Shown here in pieces: positions 44,021 to 56,629 of a DNA stretch of 64,000 nucleotides (positions are counted from its first letter, which is position 1; every line of letters begins with the position of its first letter). The translations under genes were made by a program, and so were the position numbers. The notes beneath the pieces are model-generated. The model had not been told where the DNA came from. It searched no databases and saw only the letters and a program-made list of their open reading frames with translations. Source of the DNA: Paramyrothecium sp. XJ0827 (lineage: Eukaryota; Ascomycota; Sordariomycetes; Hypocreales; Stachybotryaceae); NCBI GenBank assembly GCA_020881915.1, contig JAJFPB010000004.1:496001-560000 (forward strand). The letters run 5' to 3'.

Positions 44021-46827
44021 GCTGTCGACTATCTGGCTGCTTGGTTACTGGGTGAAGGGATGTGATGTCGTCGGATGGTTAGTCGACGGCTGAGGTGTGC
44101 TGTAGGTTTTTTGGGAATCAAACAGGGACGTGGGCCTTTCTTTATGTATCTCGGGGCCTTCGCATGGTGGTTGGAGATGGCAATGTAAGTCCTGACATGG
44201 GTTGTTGTCCGGGGCCCCAACACAGCACTCGGACGGAACTTCGTCGTGGAACGAATGCGGGGGAATCTGGGGAAGCTCTGTGGGGGAAACTGGGAAAAGT
44301 CGCCCTTCTCGCCCTGTCCTGGCTTGTCGAATTGGAGATCTGGCCGGCGCACCGCAACGGCGCTAGGCAATCTCTCCGATGGGGGACCGGGCATAAAGCC
44401 ACAGGCGCGATTGCATGTGAGATACGCAATTGCTAGTCATGTTTGACGTTTGGTCTGGGATCTGCACCAAGAACTACCACGGTAGCGTAGCATTAACCTT
44501 TCAACCCTGCCGCCCGTTGTCATAGGGCTATCGTGACATTGGCTCAAGGCAAGGCCCGCCCTCAAGCTATATTGGCACTGCGCACTGCATGATCCAGCAA
44601 AATCAAGGTGCCAATGCGCTCTCAAGACTGTGTTCCAAGCACAGTTTGTAGACTGTTTCAGCGCTTGCGCTCTTGTGAAATTCCTGTTTCTTTCGCGTTC
44701 AAGATACATTGTTTTGCGACACCCAGTATATATGAGCTAGCGCATAACGGCAGCATTTGAGCCTCCGGAGAGAAGTCCGGGCGCGAGCTAACGAGCCGGG
44801 AGTGTTGAGAACACGGTGCAGGAGCTGCGTCTTTTTGGCATTTGGGTCCTCGACTGAAGCTAATGCACCCAGCTGACTTTGCTCCCTCTACGACGAAACT
44901 GTCTGAAAGTTCCACGTGCTCCACGGTCGCAGATGGTGCCGGGCACCGGACAACTGCCCGCCTGCACCACTTCGTTGGACTGCTCGGCAAGATGGCCGGG
45001 GTTTTTGTGCTGAGTAGATATAAAGAGTCACGAACCCATGATAACGTCGCATGTCGGTATGCGATAAGCGCTCAATGAAGATTCTCAGGCTATTGGACGA
45101 TGCGTTCGTCGCAATTAACAGACGCATTCACGGTCGGGCTCATGGCAAACAATAGCATTTCTCCCAAGTAACCTGGGGCTGGAGTTGACAAGCCTCAGTG
45201 ACAAGCTCTTATGAGCTCTGATGATGAATCTAAACTCTCGAACGCGTCGACCTTGCAGTATCCCGATCAGTTGGAGAGACGCGTGCTCACCCCTTGATGC
45301 GTGTAAGACAGCGCGATCGCCGAGGTTTGGCTGTGAAGATAATATTTGTCGACGTCTTAGTCATGCTCCTTCGTAGAGCTTCTGGCGTGGAAACATACAC
45401 TTGAGAAAGTCCTTAGATGCCTAGTCCAACGGTGATCAGTGTCCTACGCCATATTTGAGCGTGCTATATGATCTATTTCCTAGGTGTCACGCAATACTTT
45501 GGTTCACCGTACAGAGAGCGGTCATATTTCTGACCTGTAACCTGGCAATAAATGCACTTTTGCACAGGAGGAAGCCCAATTATATGGTGACATGAAAGGT
45601 GTGATAGCGTTCGTACCGCCCACTGCGAGGAAAGCTGCGACATGCCACGCTACCCTATACCCGTGTAGCCTTCCGTCATGCCCTATTTATCGGTCTACTG
45701 GTCCGTTAGTCGCGAGCCGCAGGCGACTACAATAAGTTATTCCAAGTCGGAGAATGAATAGTACGTTTATAAAAACAGGTCTGGGGATGACATGTCGCAA
45801 CTTGTTGTGCCATTCAGGAGTGGTTGAAAGGACGTTCATACGCCGCACTTCCTCTTGGCGATGAGAAGAAATTGGAACACAGATTTGCAGAAAACTCAAA
45901 CCATGCTGGTCACCTCAATGACCCCTTCCACATCATGGCACCTGACCTGAGACCATGTCACCAAACAGGTCCACTGGGCTTCAAGCTTCTCGCAATTGGG
46001 AAGCAACTCCCATGACCACTCGCCGTTAACAAAGATCCACCCCCGGAGAAGCAAAGAATTCGGGACGCGGGGTATCGGACTTCCGGGTGAACCTGGCTGG
46101 GGAAGCCAGAAGGGGACAAAAAGATAGATGAATATATACGACCAGTGTTGAGGATTCTCCAGTCTTGTCTGATCTTCTCTGTGGGCACAAAGGTCTCACT
46201 GTTTCAATATTTTTGTCAGCCACTCCGCACTACTAAAAAGATCTGCACTGCAGAACAACAGAAAGTGGCGCGTAAACTCCACGTTTGTGGGGTCGGGCAG
46301 CAAGCCCAAGTAGCCAGCAACAGAAACAATTCCATTATTCTGCAGTGAGATTACAACTTAGATATCCGTATGAAATCCAAGATTGTAAATCTCCGTGTAA
46401 GAAATATGGTCTGTTTTGAAGAAGAAAACATGATTTTTCTGCCAACCACACAAGTTTCTCTGGCGTTGTGTTTCCCCCGGTTGTGGTTCTTGTCAGTGGC
46501 TTGCCCGGACTTGGAAATGACAAGCGTCGTCTTTAGCCTTGGCTGGGGTTCGTTTTCATTACCAAGAATTTGCGTTCCGAAAGAGCTTAGTACGCGGATC
46601 ACCAGAATACTGCCGCTTTATGACGTGAGGAGGGGTAACATGAACGTTCAATCGGTCCGAACTGAAGATTTCGGCGTTGAGGACGGGAGAGCCGAGGCGG
46701 AGTGGACGAGAATACATTAAGCCGGCTGAACCGGACTGGTGGTGAAAAGAATGGCCTGGTCAACTCGCTCGAGCTGCTTGCACTGGGCCACTGATACTGT
46801 AAGACGCCATACCAAGAAGCCAACAAC
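44021..46827. other. Divergent intergenic region of about 2.8 kb
   Basis: Upstream of both the Dal5-type transporter (minus) and the beta-glucosidase (plus). No open frame exceeds about 120 codons and none has a domain. A small upstream exon of the glucosidase (from ATG 46750 to a GTAAGA site) is possible but not needed. Confidence 0.5.
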
Positions 46828-48669
46828 ATGCGCATACAGAGTGTCAATCCTATCTTGTTGTCAGCCGTGGCTGCCCAGCAGGTGTTTGAGCCTGTTGAGG
46901 GTCCGGAACCTCGCCCTGAGTGCAAGATCGACTCTGCGGAACCAGAGTATTCTTTTACGTCCTTTCGTTATACGCTCACGACCACTGTGCGGTACGCAAC
47001 ATCAGCTCCGGCTCCAACTACAACCACCACCTATGCTGCGCCCTCTGAGACTTTGACGTCGCTGTTGACGTCTCTGTCATATACCACATGGGGACATTGG
47101 AACCCAAGCGCAAATTCGTCTGCCACCGATGGCGCAGACCCCTACGGACAAGCTGCGTGGACGGCTCTTTGGGAGAGTGCTGACCCTCCTGATTTTGTGC
47201 CGACGGGACTCTACAGCACCACGGTTGAGCCTACCCCTGTACCCAGCGAAGAGCTTGTTCTTCCTCCGCGCGACTATTTCGGTCCTTCTGATTGCTACAA
47301 CTTCCCAAAGAACTTCGACTTTGGCGTTGCGAGCTCTGCTAGCCAGATCGAAGGAGCGACTGCGCAGGAAGGCAAAGCTCCCTCGCTCATGGACATCCTC
47401 GTGGAGGACGACAGAGCAAAGGACTATGTCACAAATGAGCACTATTATCTCTATAAGCAGGACATTGAACGTGTGGCTGCTATGGGGGTGACTCATTTCT
47501 CTTTCAGCATTCCTTGGACAAGAATCCTTCCATTTGCGCTCCCAGGGACTCCGGTCAACCAGCAAGCAATCGATCATTACAACGATGTAATCGATTTCAT
47601 ACTCGAGAAAGGAATGACGCCATCAATCACCCTGATACATTTCGACACACCACTGCAATTCATCGAGTCCAGAGCGCCTCCACGCATCGGTTACGTTGAC
47701 GGTGGTTATCAACATCCAAACTTTGCAGACGCGTTTGTCAACTATGCCAAGATAGTTATGACCCATTATGCCGATCGGATTCCAGTATGGTACACCTTCA
47801 ACGAGCCTCTCCTCTACTCCAATAATGGCCAATCCGTCTACAACGTACTTCAGGCTCATGCACAGGTCTATCACTTCTACAAAGAGGAACTCAATGGCAC
47901 GGGGCGGATTTCTATCAAATTCAATAACAACTTTGGCGTTCCAAGGAATCCGGAGAATGAAGCCGATGTGGCCGCAGCGGATCACTTCAACTCCTTCCAG
48001 CTAGGCCCTTTTTGCAACCCCATTTTCCTCGGTGAAGATTATCCCGATTCGTACAAAAACACGATTGAAGACTTCGTCCCTTTGTCAGCAGAAGACCTGA
48101 GCTATATAGGAGGCACAGCCGATTACTTGGGAATTGATCCATACACCGCCACTGTCATTGCGCCGCCGACACCTGGGGATAGCGGTAGCATTCTGGAATG
48201 CGCGAGAAATGCGTCGCACACCCTCCAGCCGTACTGTGTGAACCAGACAACAGTCAACGTATACGGGTGGAATATTGGATACAGATCTGAAACATATGTC
48301 TATATGACGCCAACATATCTTCGCAGCTACCTCAACTATCTGTACAATACTTGGCGCGCACCCGTGGCGCTTACGGAGTTCGGGTTCCCAGTTTTTGGCG
48401 AAAGCGACAAGGATCTGACCGACCAGCTTTTTGATTCTCCCCGAAGTCAGTACTATTTAAGTTTCCTGTCAGAAACGCTGAAGGCGATTTGGGAAGATGG
48501 TGTGGAGGTTGTGGGTGCGTACGCATGGTCTTTCGCCGACAACTGGGAATTCGGGGACTATACTGCGCAGTTTGGTATTCAATTTGTGAACCGAACAACA
48601 CAGGAAAGAAGGTATAAAAAGAGCTTCTTTGACCTGGTTGACTTCATGAAGAGTCGAGGCGTCAAATGA
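46828..48669 (+). CDS. Beta-glucosidase, glycoside hydrolase family 1
   Basis: Hydrolyses terminal beta-glucosides such as cellobiose or plant glucoside metabolites. A single exon encodes 613 residues, about 130 longer than a minimal GH1 domain because of an N-terminal Pro/Thr-rich extension. The GH1 domain starts near residue 155 with FPKNFDFGVASSASQIEGA. The acid/base Glu is E326 in YTFNEPLL and the nucleophile is E517 in ALTEFGFPV. The usual TENG motif reads TEFG and the HWDLP motif reads HFDTPLQ. The end GAYAWSFADNWEFGDY matches the family's GYFAWSLLDNFEW. The N-terminus (MRIQSVNPILLSAVAAQQVF) is a possible signal peptide. Several NxS/T sites suggest secretion. It lies beside the pectate lyase gene, also tied to plant polymers. 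Confidence 0.9.
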   Translation: MRIQSVNPILLSAVAAQQVFEPVEGPEPRPECKIDSAEPEYSFTSFRYTLTTTVRYATSAPAPTTTTTYAAPSETLTSLLTSLSYTTWGHWNPSANSSATDGADPYGQAAWTALWESADPPDFVPTGLYSTTVEPTPVPSEELVLPPRDYFGPSDCYNFPKNFDFGVASSASQIEGATAQEGKAPSLMDILVEDDRAKDYVTNEHYYLYKQDIERVAAMGVTHFSFSIPWTRILPFALPGTPVNQQAIDHYNDVIDFILEKGMTPSITLIHFDTPLQFIESRAPPRIGYVDGGYQHPNFADAFVNYAKIVMTHYADRIPVWYTFNEPLLYSNNGQSVYNVLQAHAQVYHFYKEELNGTGRISIKFNNNFGVPRNPENEADVAAADHFNSFQLGPFCNPIFLGEDYPDSYKNTIEDFVPLSAEDLSYIGGTADYLGIDPYTATVIAPPTPGDSGSILECARNASHTLQPYCVNQTTVNVYGWNIGYRSETYVYMTPTYLRSYLNYLYNTWRAPVALTEFGFPVFGESDKDLTDQLFDSPRSQYYLSFLSETLKAIWEDGVEVVGAYAWSFADNWEFGDYTAQFGIQFVNRTTQERRYKKSFFDLVDFMKSRGVK

Positions 48670-48970
48670 TAGGACTTAAAGTTAGCCGAGCTATCTAAAA
48701 GTTGACCTTGGAAATTCATGCCACGCAATCATATTATTACTCGTGAAGTATGTGAGATAAGTCTTCAAACTCGCGAGACTTGTCACTTTGCAAAGAGGGC
48801 GCCTCTATACAACGAGCGAATGCCTATTGGGTGGTGCTTTTACACGGCGTCCAGCTTCCTTTTAGCCCTAGTTGTTCGTGGTGTAAGCGTCAAACTATGT
48901 TTTCTGTTACATGTCTTGCTATACTATACGCCTCACTTGAGCGGCACACTCCACCCCTATACTGGCTTAT

Positions 48971-50295
48971 CTAAATCTTTCCTACTCCAGCGTACGACTG
49001 CACCAGTGCCTGCACATCCGACAACGGGCTCAGATTGTAAGTGTATCCTGGATTCGTGAAGGTCCCAGTCCTCGTGATATTCACACCCGCAGATCCGAAA
49101 TCATTCGCAGATCCTAGGTTAGCAAAGCCGTCTAGCTCATAATCGCCATCTGGGCTTGTGTTTGGCGAGTCCTCTGGAATGACTAAACCGTAGGTCGAAA
49201 GGGCCTCGCGCGTGTCGCCTCGGAAAACATTGCCCTCAACGAGCACTTGGTTGTCGGATCTTGAGTGGATCGCTTGGTAGTGGAAGTCAAGATAAAAGTT
49301 GTTGTAGAGGTGTTGGAAACCGAAGCGACCAGCTATTAGGAGGTGGGTTAACGTTCGAATAGGTAGTATGGAATGGAATCACGTACCATTGCCGCGGGTT
49401 CCCTCGTTGCGCCAGTAGTTATGGTGATATGTCACTAAATGCAGTGTCAGTCAGGGTCGCCATAGAGCCACAGGCATTTCAAAGATCAGGACATACCATG
49501 CAGTGTTCCAAAGTCCTCAGCTCGGTTGGAGTCACTGTTGCCGACCAAGCTTGATTTCCAGTGATCATGGAAGTAATTCCAAGACACCGTAATCCAGTCC
49601 GACGCATGGACGATATCGATTTGGCCATCCTAATTCAAGGCGTATTGTTAGTAAATAATCAAAATGCTTGGTTAGTTGAATCTTGGCTTGACGTACATAT
49701 GTATCGGGCCCAATCTTTTTCAGGTTAGGATCTGAGAAAAATTCGTTGTGATCGATCCAGATGCGCTTGGACTCGGAGATGGAGATTTGATCGCCACCCT
49801 TGAAAGGATGGAACTTGATGTTCCGAATGATGATATTGGATTGCTCGGTGATAGAAAGGCCATACTTTGTTATGTTTCCGCCTGTCGATGCACCAATGAT
49901 CTGTTTTAAAAATCGTCTCAGTCATTGCGGTAACAAACAAAACGATTAGATGCTTACGCTTTTGTTGGAGCCAACATTCAGCCTCCCCGTGAGAGCGATG
50001 TTGCCTTTAACAACAATGTTCAAAGGGTTTGTTCCCTAGACATATAATCAGCGGCAAATCGACTGAAAGCCCGTCCATCGTAGCTTCATACCCTGACAGC
50101 CGTCTGCAGAGCGGCGGCCGCAGAAACAGTTGTTGTGGGCCCGCCGGCACCTCCAGAGACTGCTCCTATTGGGTTACTCTTCGCATAGCCTTCGAGAGCA
50201 AAAGCGGTCGTCGGCAGAGGAGGAGCTGCCTGTGGAAGAGCGGCGACCAAGCCGAACAACGAACCAGCGGTTACCAAGTTCGCAAGAAGCTGCAT
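48971..50295 (-). CDS. Pectate lyase, polysaccharide lyase family 1 (complete)
   Basis: Secreted lyase of de-esterified pectin. Six exons close in frame: 50295-50092, 50035-49958, 49900-49697, 49629-49497, 49434-49387 and 49332-48971, giving 342 residues. ATG 50295 is chosen over one at 50370, because it starts the signal peptide (MQLLANLVTAGSLFGLVAA). PL1 hallmarks are GRLNVGSNKSIIG, SNIIIRNIKF, KRIWIDHNEFFSD, WNYFHDHWKSSLVGNSDS and YHHNYWRNEGTRGNGGRF-like sequence after the last intron (here NAGRF). WIDHNEF and HDHWKSSLVGNSD point to pectate rather than pectin lyase. It is convergent with the GH1 gene, with 301 bp between stop codons. It differs enough from the pectate lyase at 1-1196, including in intron sites, to be an old paralogue. 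Confidence 0.93.
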
Positions 50296-53200
50296 GTTGA
50301 AGAATGAACCAACGGATACAAGAATCAACGACGATGAAAGTAACGAGCACACCATAGAGCGCGTCGCCAAGAATGCTTCTTATACACCCTTCGGCCTACA
50401 TGATAGAATCTATGTGTATATCGCCATCCAGCCCCGCCGTCCTCTCATCCCAGCAGCTCGCAACTTCCACCAAGCAAAGGCGCTCAAACAAATCGCACTC
50501 TAGGAACGATCAAACGCATGACCTACGCCTATGCGCGCCCCTGCGCGTCCCTTACTGTTTTGGTGCAGATCTATCATTCAAGCATTCGCCAAGCCGGGAA
50601 GTTAATTAATCTGTATGCATCTTCATTTGCAGGACGCGATGTCGTTGGTGTAAAAAAGGTTGTGGCGGAGAAGCCTCCCCGTTCCCGATTTGGAGGGAGG
50701 GAAGTGCATTTTTCCCCCACTCATACGACCCTGTCGGTAATCGGCAGTGGGGAAGGGCCAATAGTGCATAGAGCTGGAAGCCAAGTGAGCTCTAGCACTT
50801 CAGCCGAGTCTATTGGGTTCGACTCGCTGGGAACTAGACGGCCGAATAATTGAGTGTCATGATCCAGTCTAGTGTTGAGAGACGGGATGCTACCATCACC
50901 CCGGGGAAAACCAGACTAAACCTGCATTGGGAAGCTAAAGGATAACCTACTCAAAGGACGTATAGATCCTTCAGCGGACTGAATACGGTACAAATGTGGA
51001 CCAGTTCGCAGGGCATAGCATGCAAATGGGCCATCTTTGAATGATAGAGGCTTTCAAGTAAGTAATCCACGTGGTAAAATCTCAGGAGAGTAACTTGGGC
51101 AAGAGCGCGTACTGTGTAGTCGTAGTTCGACACTTTGATGTTCACGACAGTATACTGAGAGAACAGATACGTTCCGCGGAAGACCTTTTCAAGCTTGAAA
51201 CTGGCATTAAACAGGTCAATCACGCCCCTAGAGCATGATGTTCTTTTGCTGCCTCAGTCGGTTAATTTGAAGTCACATGCCATTTTAAATCAGCTTCGAG
51301 TATGGTAGTGTCAGCCGCACACTAGTGTTGATCGTTCTCGGTTTGGTTGTCAGTGCTAGCGGAAGAGAAGGGGCTTGCTCCTGAGAGCATTCTGTCAAGT
51401 CAAACTGTCCTCTGGGCCTGCTGCGGGATAGGAGAGTATGACTGGTGTAGATATCATCAGTGTCCAGTGGTCGATGGTTCAAGACAATCATTGGAAGGAA
51501 TTTGTGCTTGGTATTGCGAGTAACTCGCCTAGACTAGCGTGCAGGCCTTTTACCCTGCTTGGCGGTGGCGTTCGAGAGCGTGGATTCTACCGACGCAATC
51601 TGGGTTTGAAGAATGCCACTACTGTGCAGGTAGAGCGTTGAGTAATCCGTGCAGGGAGTAGCTGTTTGTGAAGGGGCATGTTAGTTTGAGGCTCCTTGGA
51701 TAGTCGATAGCGGCATTCCGTGCAGGTTGCGTCGCTGCTCACCTTGTTAAACCAGTATAAATGTACTCTGGCCAAGAGTGTTGCCTCCACATCCATTTCA
51801 TTTCCAATGCCCTTTGTGTACCCATAGAAAGCCGTTTGCAAGTCGTCACTAATTTCAGAATTTTAGAGCGTCATGGCGGGAGAACGGACTCGTGAAGACG
51901 CGCGCAAAATGAGGTTGTCGTACGGCTCTAGGATAGCCGCAAAAAAAAAAAAAATCATCCAGGATGGAGGCCATGCGCCGAGATACATGACGCCATGTTA
52001 CACAGTAGGACAGGTCCAGATTTGCAGGAACTAAGCCAGCGAACCTGCGTATAGTACGTTCATATAAACAGTTGTCTAAGCTCCATAGCAAAAAAACAAT
52101 TGCAAAGGAGCCCGTCGCGTATGCTCCCTGTATTTCTTAATCATGTAGCGCCCAGCACCAATAGACATAACAAGCCACCGATAAACTCCAATCAATCCGA
52201 TCGCGGCGCCAAAAGAGTGCCGCTACCTTATGCACACGGGTATCGCCATCCAGCAGCCTTTTCTCGCCGCATTGGTTGCCTTGAGGTGCTTGGTAAAATC
52301 CGCCTTGCCGCCCAAAGTACGGGCTGCAGGTGTGGCCGCCGCTCACAGCCACAACCACGGCCCCAGCCCCCTTCGGAGTGCCTTGCCTTGGTTGCCGCTC
52401 TGCATATCTTCCCTAGGCACTTTCCCATCTATTCATTGTACAGATCACTTCCGTGTGGAGCTGCCACCAGACAAGGCAATTTGCGCCGAGACTGAGTGTT
52501 TTTCTTTGAGGTAACGCTCCATGGCGGGTGAATGTCCCTTTGTGGCCGACCCAGACCCCCTGGACGCGGCCCTGTTTCATATTAGTCGTTGCGTCACGCA
52601 TATCGGTTAACGCCTGGTAACAAGTACGAACCCATAGCCTGCCGAGGAGCCGCGCGAGCCTTGGTAGGCAGCTCTGGAGGAGCCTGAGGTTTGACTTGAC
52701 ATGTTGAAGAGCAAAGAAATGATGCAAAATGAGGTGCGACTGTAAGCCTGATATCGACTGGTTGGGTGTGTGAATTTGGAGTGATTGTGCCTTTTGGTCT
52801 AGAGTCAACTCAGTGGTTTCTATTACTTAGTTCTTTCCGAGGACCAGATTTAAATACTTTATATCGTGCCTTCACATACGATAGAAATACCCAAATTCTA
52901 CAATTATACCTACGGCAGAATGCTCAAGTACGATATCATGTTGTTCTGCGACGAGATAATTATTACTTCTCGGGATAAACCTCGTTTTGCTCAATGTGAA
53001 TAACCCAAGGGCCAAGACTCGGCGCTTTTGCGCATGTAGGCAAAGGGCCAACGGGTCAAAACACCCCCCCCCCCCGGCTAGTGGCCACTCACAGGTCCAG
53101 CAAAGCCTCCAGGGGTTTGAGTGCCCTGCATTTTATGCATAATCGAGTTTTGCAGCCACCCTGGCCTGATTGCTTGGAGTTTTGCGAGAGCCTGCAAAAC

Positions 53201-53467
53201 TGCCCCGCGTCAAAACTTCGTCAGCATTGTTCGCAAAAGACCCACGATGTAGCCATGGTGCGCGAACCATGTGGTTCGCTGCGGCTTTTCGTCGCCTGGT
53301 GCTATTCATTCTGGACCCCGAAAGTCGACTTCGAATTCTTTTCTACTTTCATCCAACACGCCTGTTGCACGGGTCCGCATCGCTTACTAGAAGTTAGCGC
53401 AGCTAGATGACAGGATCTCTGCGGGTGATCCTGTCGCAAGGCTACACTCAAGCGGCGCACCGCGAAC
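50296..53467. other. Divergent intergenic region of about 3.2 kb
   Basis: Upstream of the pectate lyase (minus) and the C2H2-like gene (plus). Includes a 14-A run at 51941-51954 and a 12-C run at 53064-53075. No open frame above 131 codons and no recognisable domain; nothing else supported. Confidence 0.5.
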
Positions 53468-56400
53468 ATGGTTCCTGGCAAGGCAATTCGTCGATGCCCT
53501 AAACCGGCAGAGCTTCAAGGCAACAACACATCAGGCAGTACGATCAACCCAAGCCTTACAATGAGACAGCCGAGAGCACAATACGGCAAGCGATTCCGAC
53601 ATTTTAAGGAGAGCATTAAAGACTACTCATGGCAGTTCTTTGCTAAGCTCCGAGACCATCGCGATGCACCGTCGTCCTCGTCCGTCGCCCGCACCGAAGA
53701 AACCAACCCTATTCCGATCCACGAGGAGCTCGGAATACCCAAGCGTGCGCCTCCAAGCTATGGTACAAGTCTGCGCCAACCAACCTTGTCCCTGGAGCCA
53801 ATGCAGGCTCATCAAGAAATGCCAGAGGACCTGGACACAGCATGCCCACCACATGATACCAACGAGGGGGCTGAGAAGCTTCCAGAGAGCTCGCAACAAC
53901 TATTGGATTACCGGCGCATTGTGACCGGCAATAGTGGAACAAGTCTCTCCATTGCAGCATCGAAAGGTGACCCAGACCTGCATGGAGTTGGAAGTCACCT
54001 CGACTATCAAAGATCCCATGTTGAAGCCAAACTCTCCGCCCTCTCACAAGCACTAGGGCCTACCCGTCCAGAAGGTAGGAAAACTGGCTCCCACCGTTCT
54101 TCTTTTCATGAATATTCTCTAACGAACTTGTGGGCGTAGTCCCTCCAAAGCTGCATTGTCGAACTGGAAGCAACGACTCAATGGCCAAAAAGGCGCTCAC
54201 GCAGAGAGTTTATGAACAGAACCATGCGTCGAATCAGGTGAGCCAAATCCATTCGATTGCAGGTATCGAGCCGTGGACTGAACAATTCTTCCTCTCTCCA
54301 AAGTCATCCAAGAGCTCTTGCGACTCTATCAGAAGGAGATCCACGTCATTAAGTATGGAGAGTAGCCTAGCGAACGACATTTCCCGGCCGACTTCTCCGT
54401 ATAAACACGGGGAGGTATGCGATTCCGCAGTGTCTACGCCGTTCACGTCAGTTTCCTCGTTGTCTGGCACACTCCTTGAGCATGTTCGATCAGGCGAATA
54501 CTCGAGGGAGAAACCTCCAGCCAAAAGATACTCCTGGGTTTCTAACTCAAGTGCACATTCCGAGGGACATCCGGAGGCTGCGATAAACAAGCGTCATAAC
54601 CCCATTCCATCACTGGATGCAAACGTCGACTCTGTCCAAGCAGCCCTCAAGGTCACAGCATCACTAAGCGCTCCGGCCTCGAGACTGAGTGGCACTGAGG
54701 GCTGGGTGACCCAGCAGCACCTGACTCAGCCGCGACTGGTAGCCCCAACCGCAGAAGACGACGCCAAGAAAGGGAACAAAGACCAGAAGCCTTCCAAACA
54801 AGGAGAGCTTTCTCCTCCAACAAAACCCCCAACCGCCGCCGCTGGCAATGCAGCTCCCTTGAGCACCATTGAAGAAACAAACTCGGATGCCGGATGCTCA
54901 ACTCATGATTCGTTGCCAAAGAGCCTTGATGAAAGTTCCAGATCTGGGCCGTTTCTACTTGGCATCGATGCTGGAAGACACAACAATACCGGTTCAGAAT
55001 ATACACGGGACCAGACGAAATCTCCCTCAATCCACTCCAAGCTTCATGGCTCTACTCCAGCCACCTCTGTTGCGGAAGGACCTGATTCGGAAGCTCTCGA
55101 ATCTCTTGATGCTAGCGAAAGTGACTTCTCAAACACAGAATTCGAGGATGCGTATGAAGACTCTTTCAATCAGGTGCTTGAACGCTCTGATCTGGATTCA
55201 AAGCTTCATCCATTGCTCATAACTCTAAAAGAATGCATCGTATTTATGGTCTTGGAGAGGGTCTCTGCTTGGATACAATCGTGTTCCCCGGAGCAAGATG
55301 CTGGCGGCTATCCTTGCGGCTCTGGTGGAGCACCGGGTTTCGATTCCAGCGGCAGCGGTGGCAATGGCGCGGAAAACAATAGGAGCAGCGTTAAACGGTC
55401 GCTTGATCGAGGTGGTAGAGACCAACCTGATAGACAAAACGGAGATGACCAGGACAAGCGCCGCAAAATGGACGACACACCAAGGGACGGTAGTACTGGG
55501 GAACAACCTCAGATGTTTGCATGCCCATTCCCGAAAAGGTACCCTAGCAAAGAGTGGTCCAAATGCAAGAGAGGATGGCCAGACATCCACAGGCTGAAGT
55601 AAGTTAATAGGAGGCTTCTTGGCTTCAGCTGGTTCTCGTTACTATACTGACACTGGAGGGATTAGGACCCACATATACAGCGTACACAAGCAGAAGCCTT
55701 ACTGCAATCGGTGCTTCCGCGAGTTCGAGAATGAAACAGGTCTCATCCAGCATCAACGGCAACGGCAGGAATGCGAAGTGAATCCTCCCCCACTTGAGGT
55801 CATCGGCATAACACCAAGCATGGTACTCGAGTTGAAGAATAGAAAAGGCATACAACATATACAGGGAGAAGAGTACTGGGAGCGCATCTACAGGATAATA
55901 TTCCCAGGTGTCGTTGATATACCTGAACCTTGTGAGTGTGGAATAAACAGAGTCGCCCAGATCATTGTCCATATAGGTGCAACTAACACTTTTCAAGATT
56001 GGAGGGCAGACGATTCAACGCGAGAGGCTCTTCGGAAGCCCAAAGTCCAGGCTGAAATTGCGCGCGTTCTTGGTCCGGAACTGGTTCGAAATATGCATGC
56101 CGAACTTGCGGTACCTCGCGAGGTACTCGAAAGCGTTCTCAGTAGTGTTCTTGGGAAGTCACTGCGGGCAGCTTTGGGTCCTGTAGAGCGTGGCCTGGAT
56201 GCACGAACACCACCAACCGCAACACCTGCTTATGGCGTAGAACTGCCAGAAAGTCCTATCGACCAACAGACCTTTGAGGAATGCTTTGCATTGCGCCTTT
56301 CATCGGCTGGTGAAAGTCAAGGGAGCAAGGACCTAGTATCAAACGTCCAGTTTAACCCTCTTGGACAGACCTTTACCGATATCGATCCTTCACTGCTCCA

Positions 56401-56629
56401 ATCCTCTGGAGGGATACTTTCCGAGAGCATTGATTTTGCCTCCCAGATATGGGCGAGCGAATCAGTCAATCCTCCAGAGCACAACCACCAATTTCCATCA
56501 TTAAATGATATGCGGGGTCTCACCGAGAACGAGGGCAATCTGGCAACGCAACCATCCCATGATGGCCATTCGACTTTCCCATCTTGCAGCTACGGAGAGC
56601 CTTACTTTGATCCTGGAGGTCAAACATAA
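53468..56629 (+). CDS. Large disordered protein with central C2H2-like zinc-binding region
   Basis: Probably nuclear and regulatory (inference). Three exons close in frame: 53468-54074, 54140-55598 and 55666-56629, giving 1,009 residues. The first 640 residues are Ser/Pro-rich and low in structure, with a possible short helical part. Near 661-725 is the fungal pattern FACPFPKRYPS...CKRGWPDIHRLKTHIYSVH, then CNRCFREFENETGLIQHQR..C. This resembles the atypical C2H2 pairs of many uncharacterised fungal proteins, and the second intron falls inside the motif (K|THIY). Later parts (GVDARTPPTATP, QTFTDIDPSLLQSSGG) are again disordered. The ATG at 53468 is the first in frame; a GTG nearby is not a start. 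Related proteins in other ascomycetes are often annotated as C2H2-domain proteins without known function. Confidence 0.8.

Noticed and set aside
46739..46827. Alternative upstream exon of the GH1 gene starting near 46750
   Set aside because: A GTAAGA donor and CAG acceptor exist, but the product would lose its hydrophobic N-terminus; the single-exon model is simpler.
50800..50855. Possible tRNA B-box (GGTTCGACTCG) near 50816
   Set aside because: No matching A-box or cloverleaf could be drawn around it.
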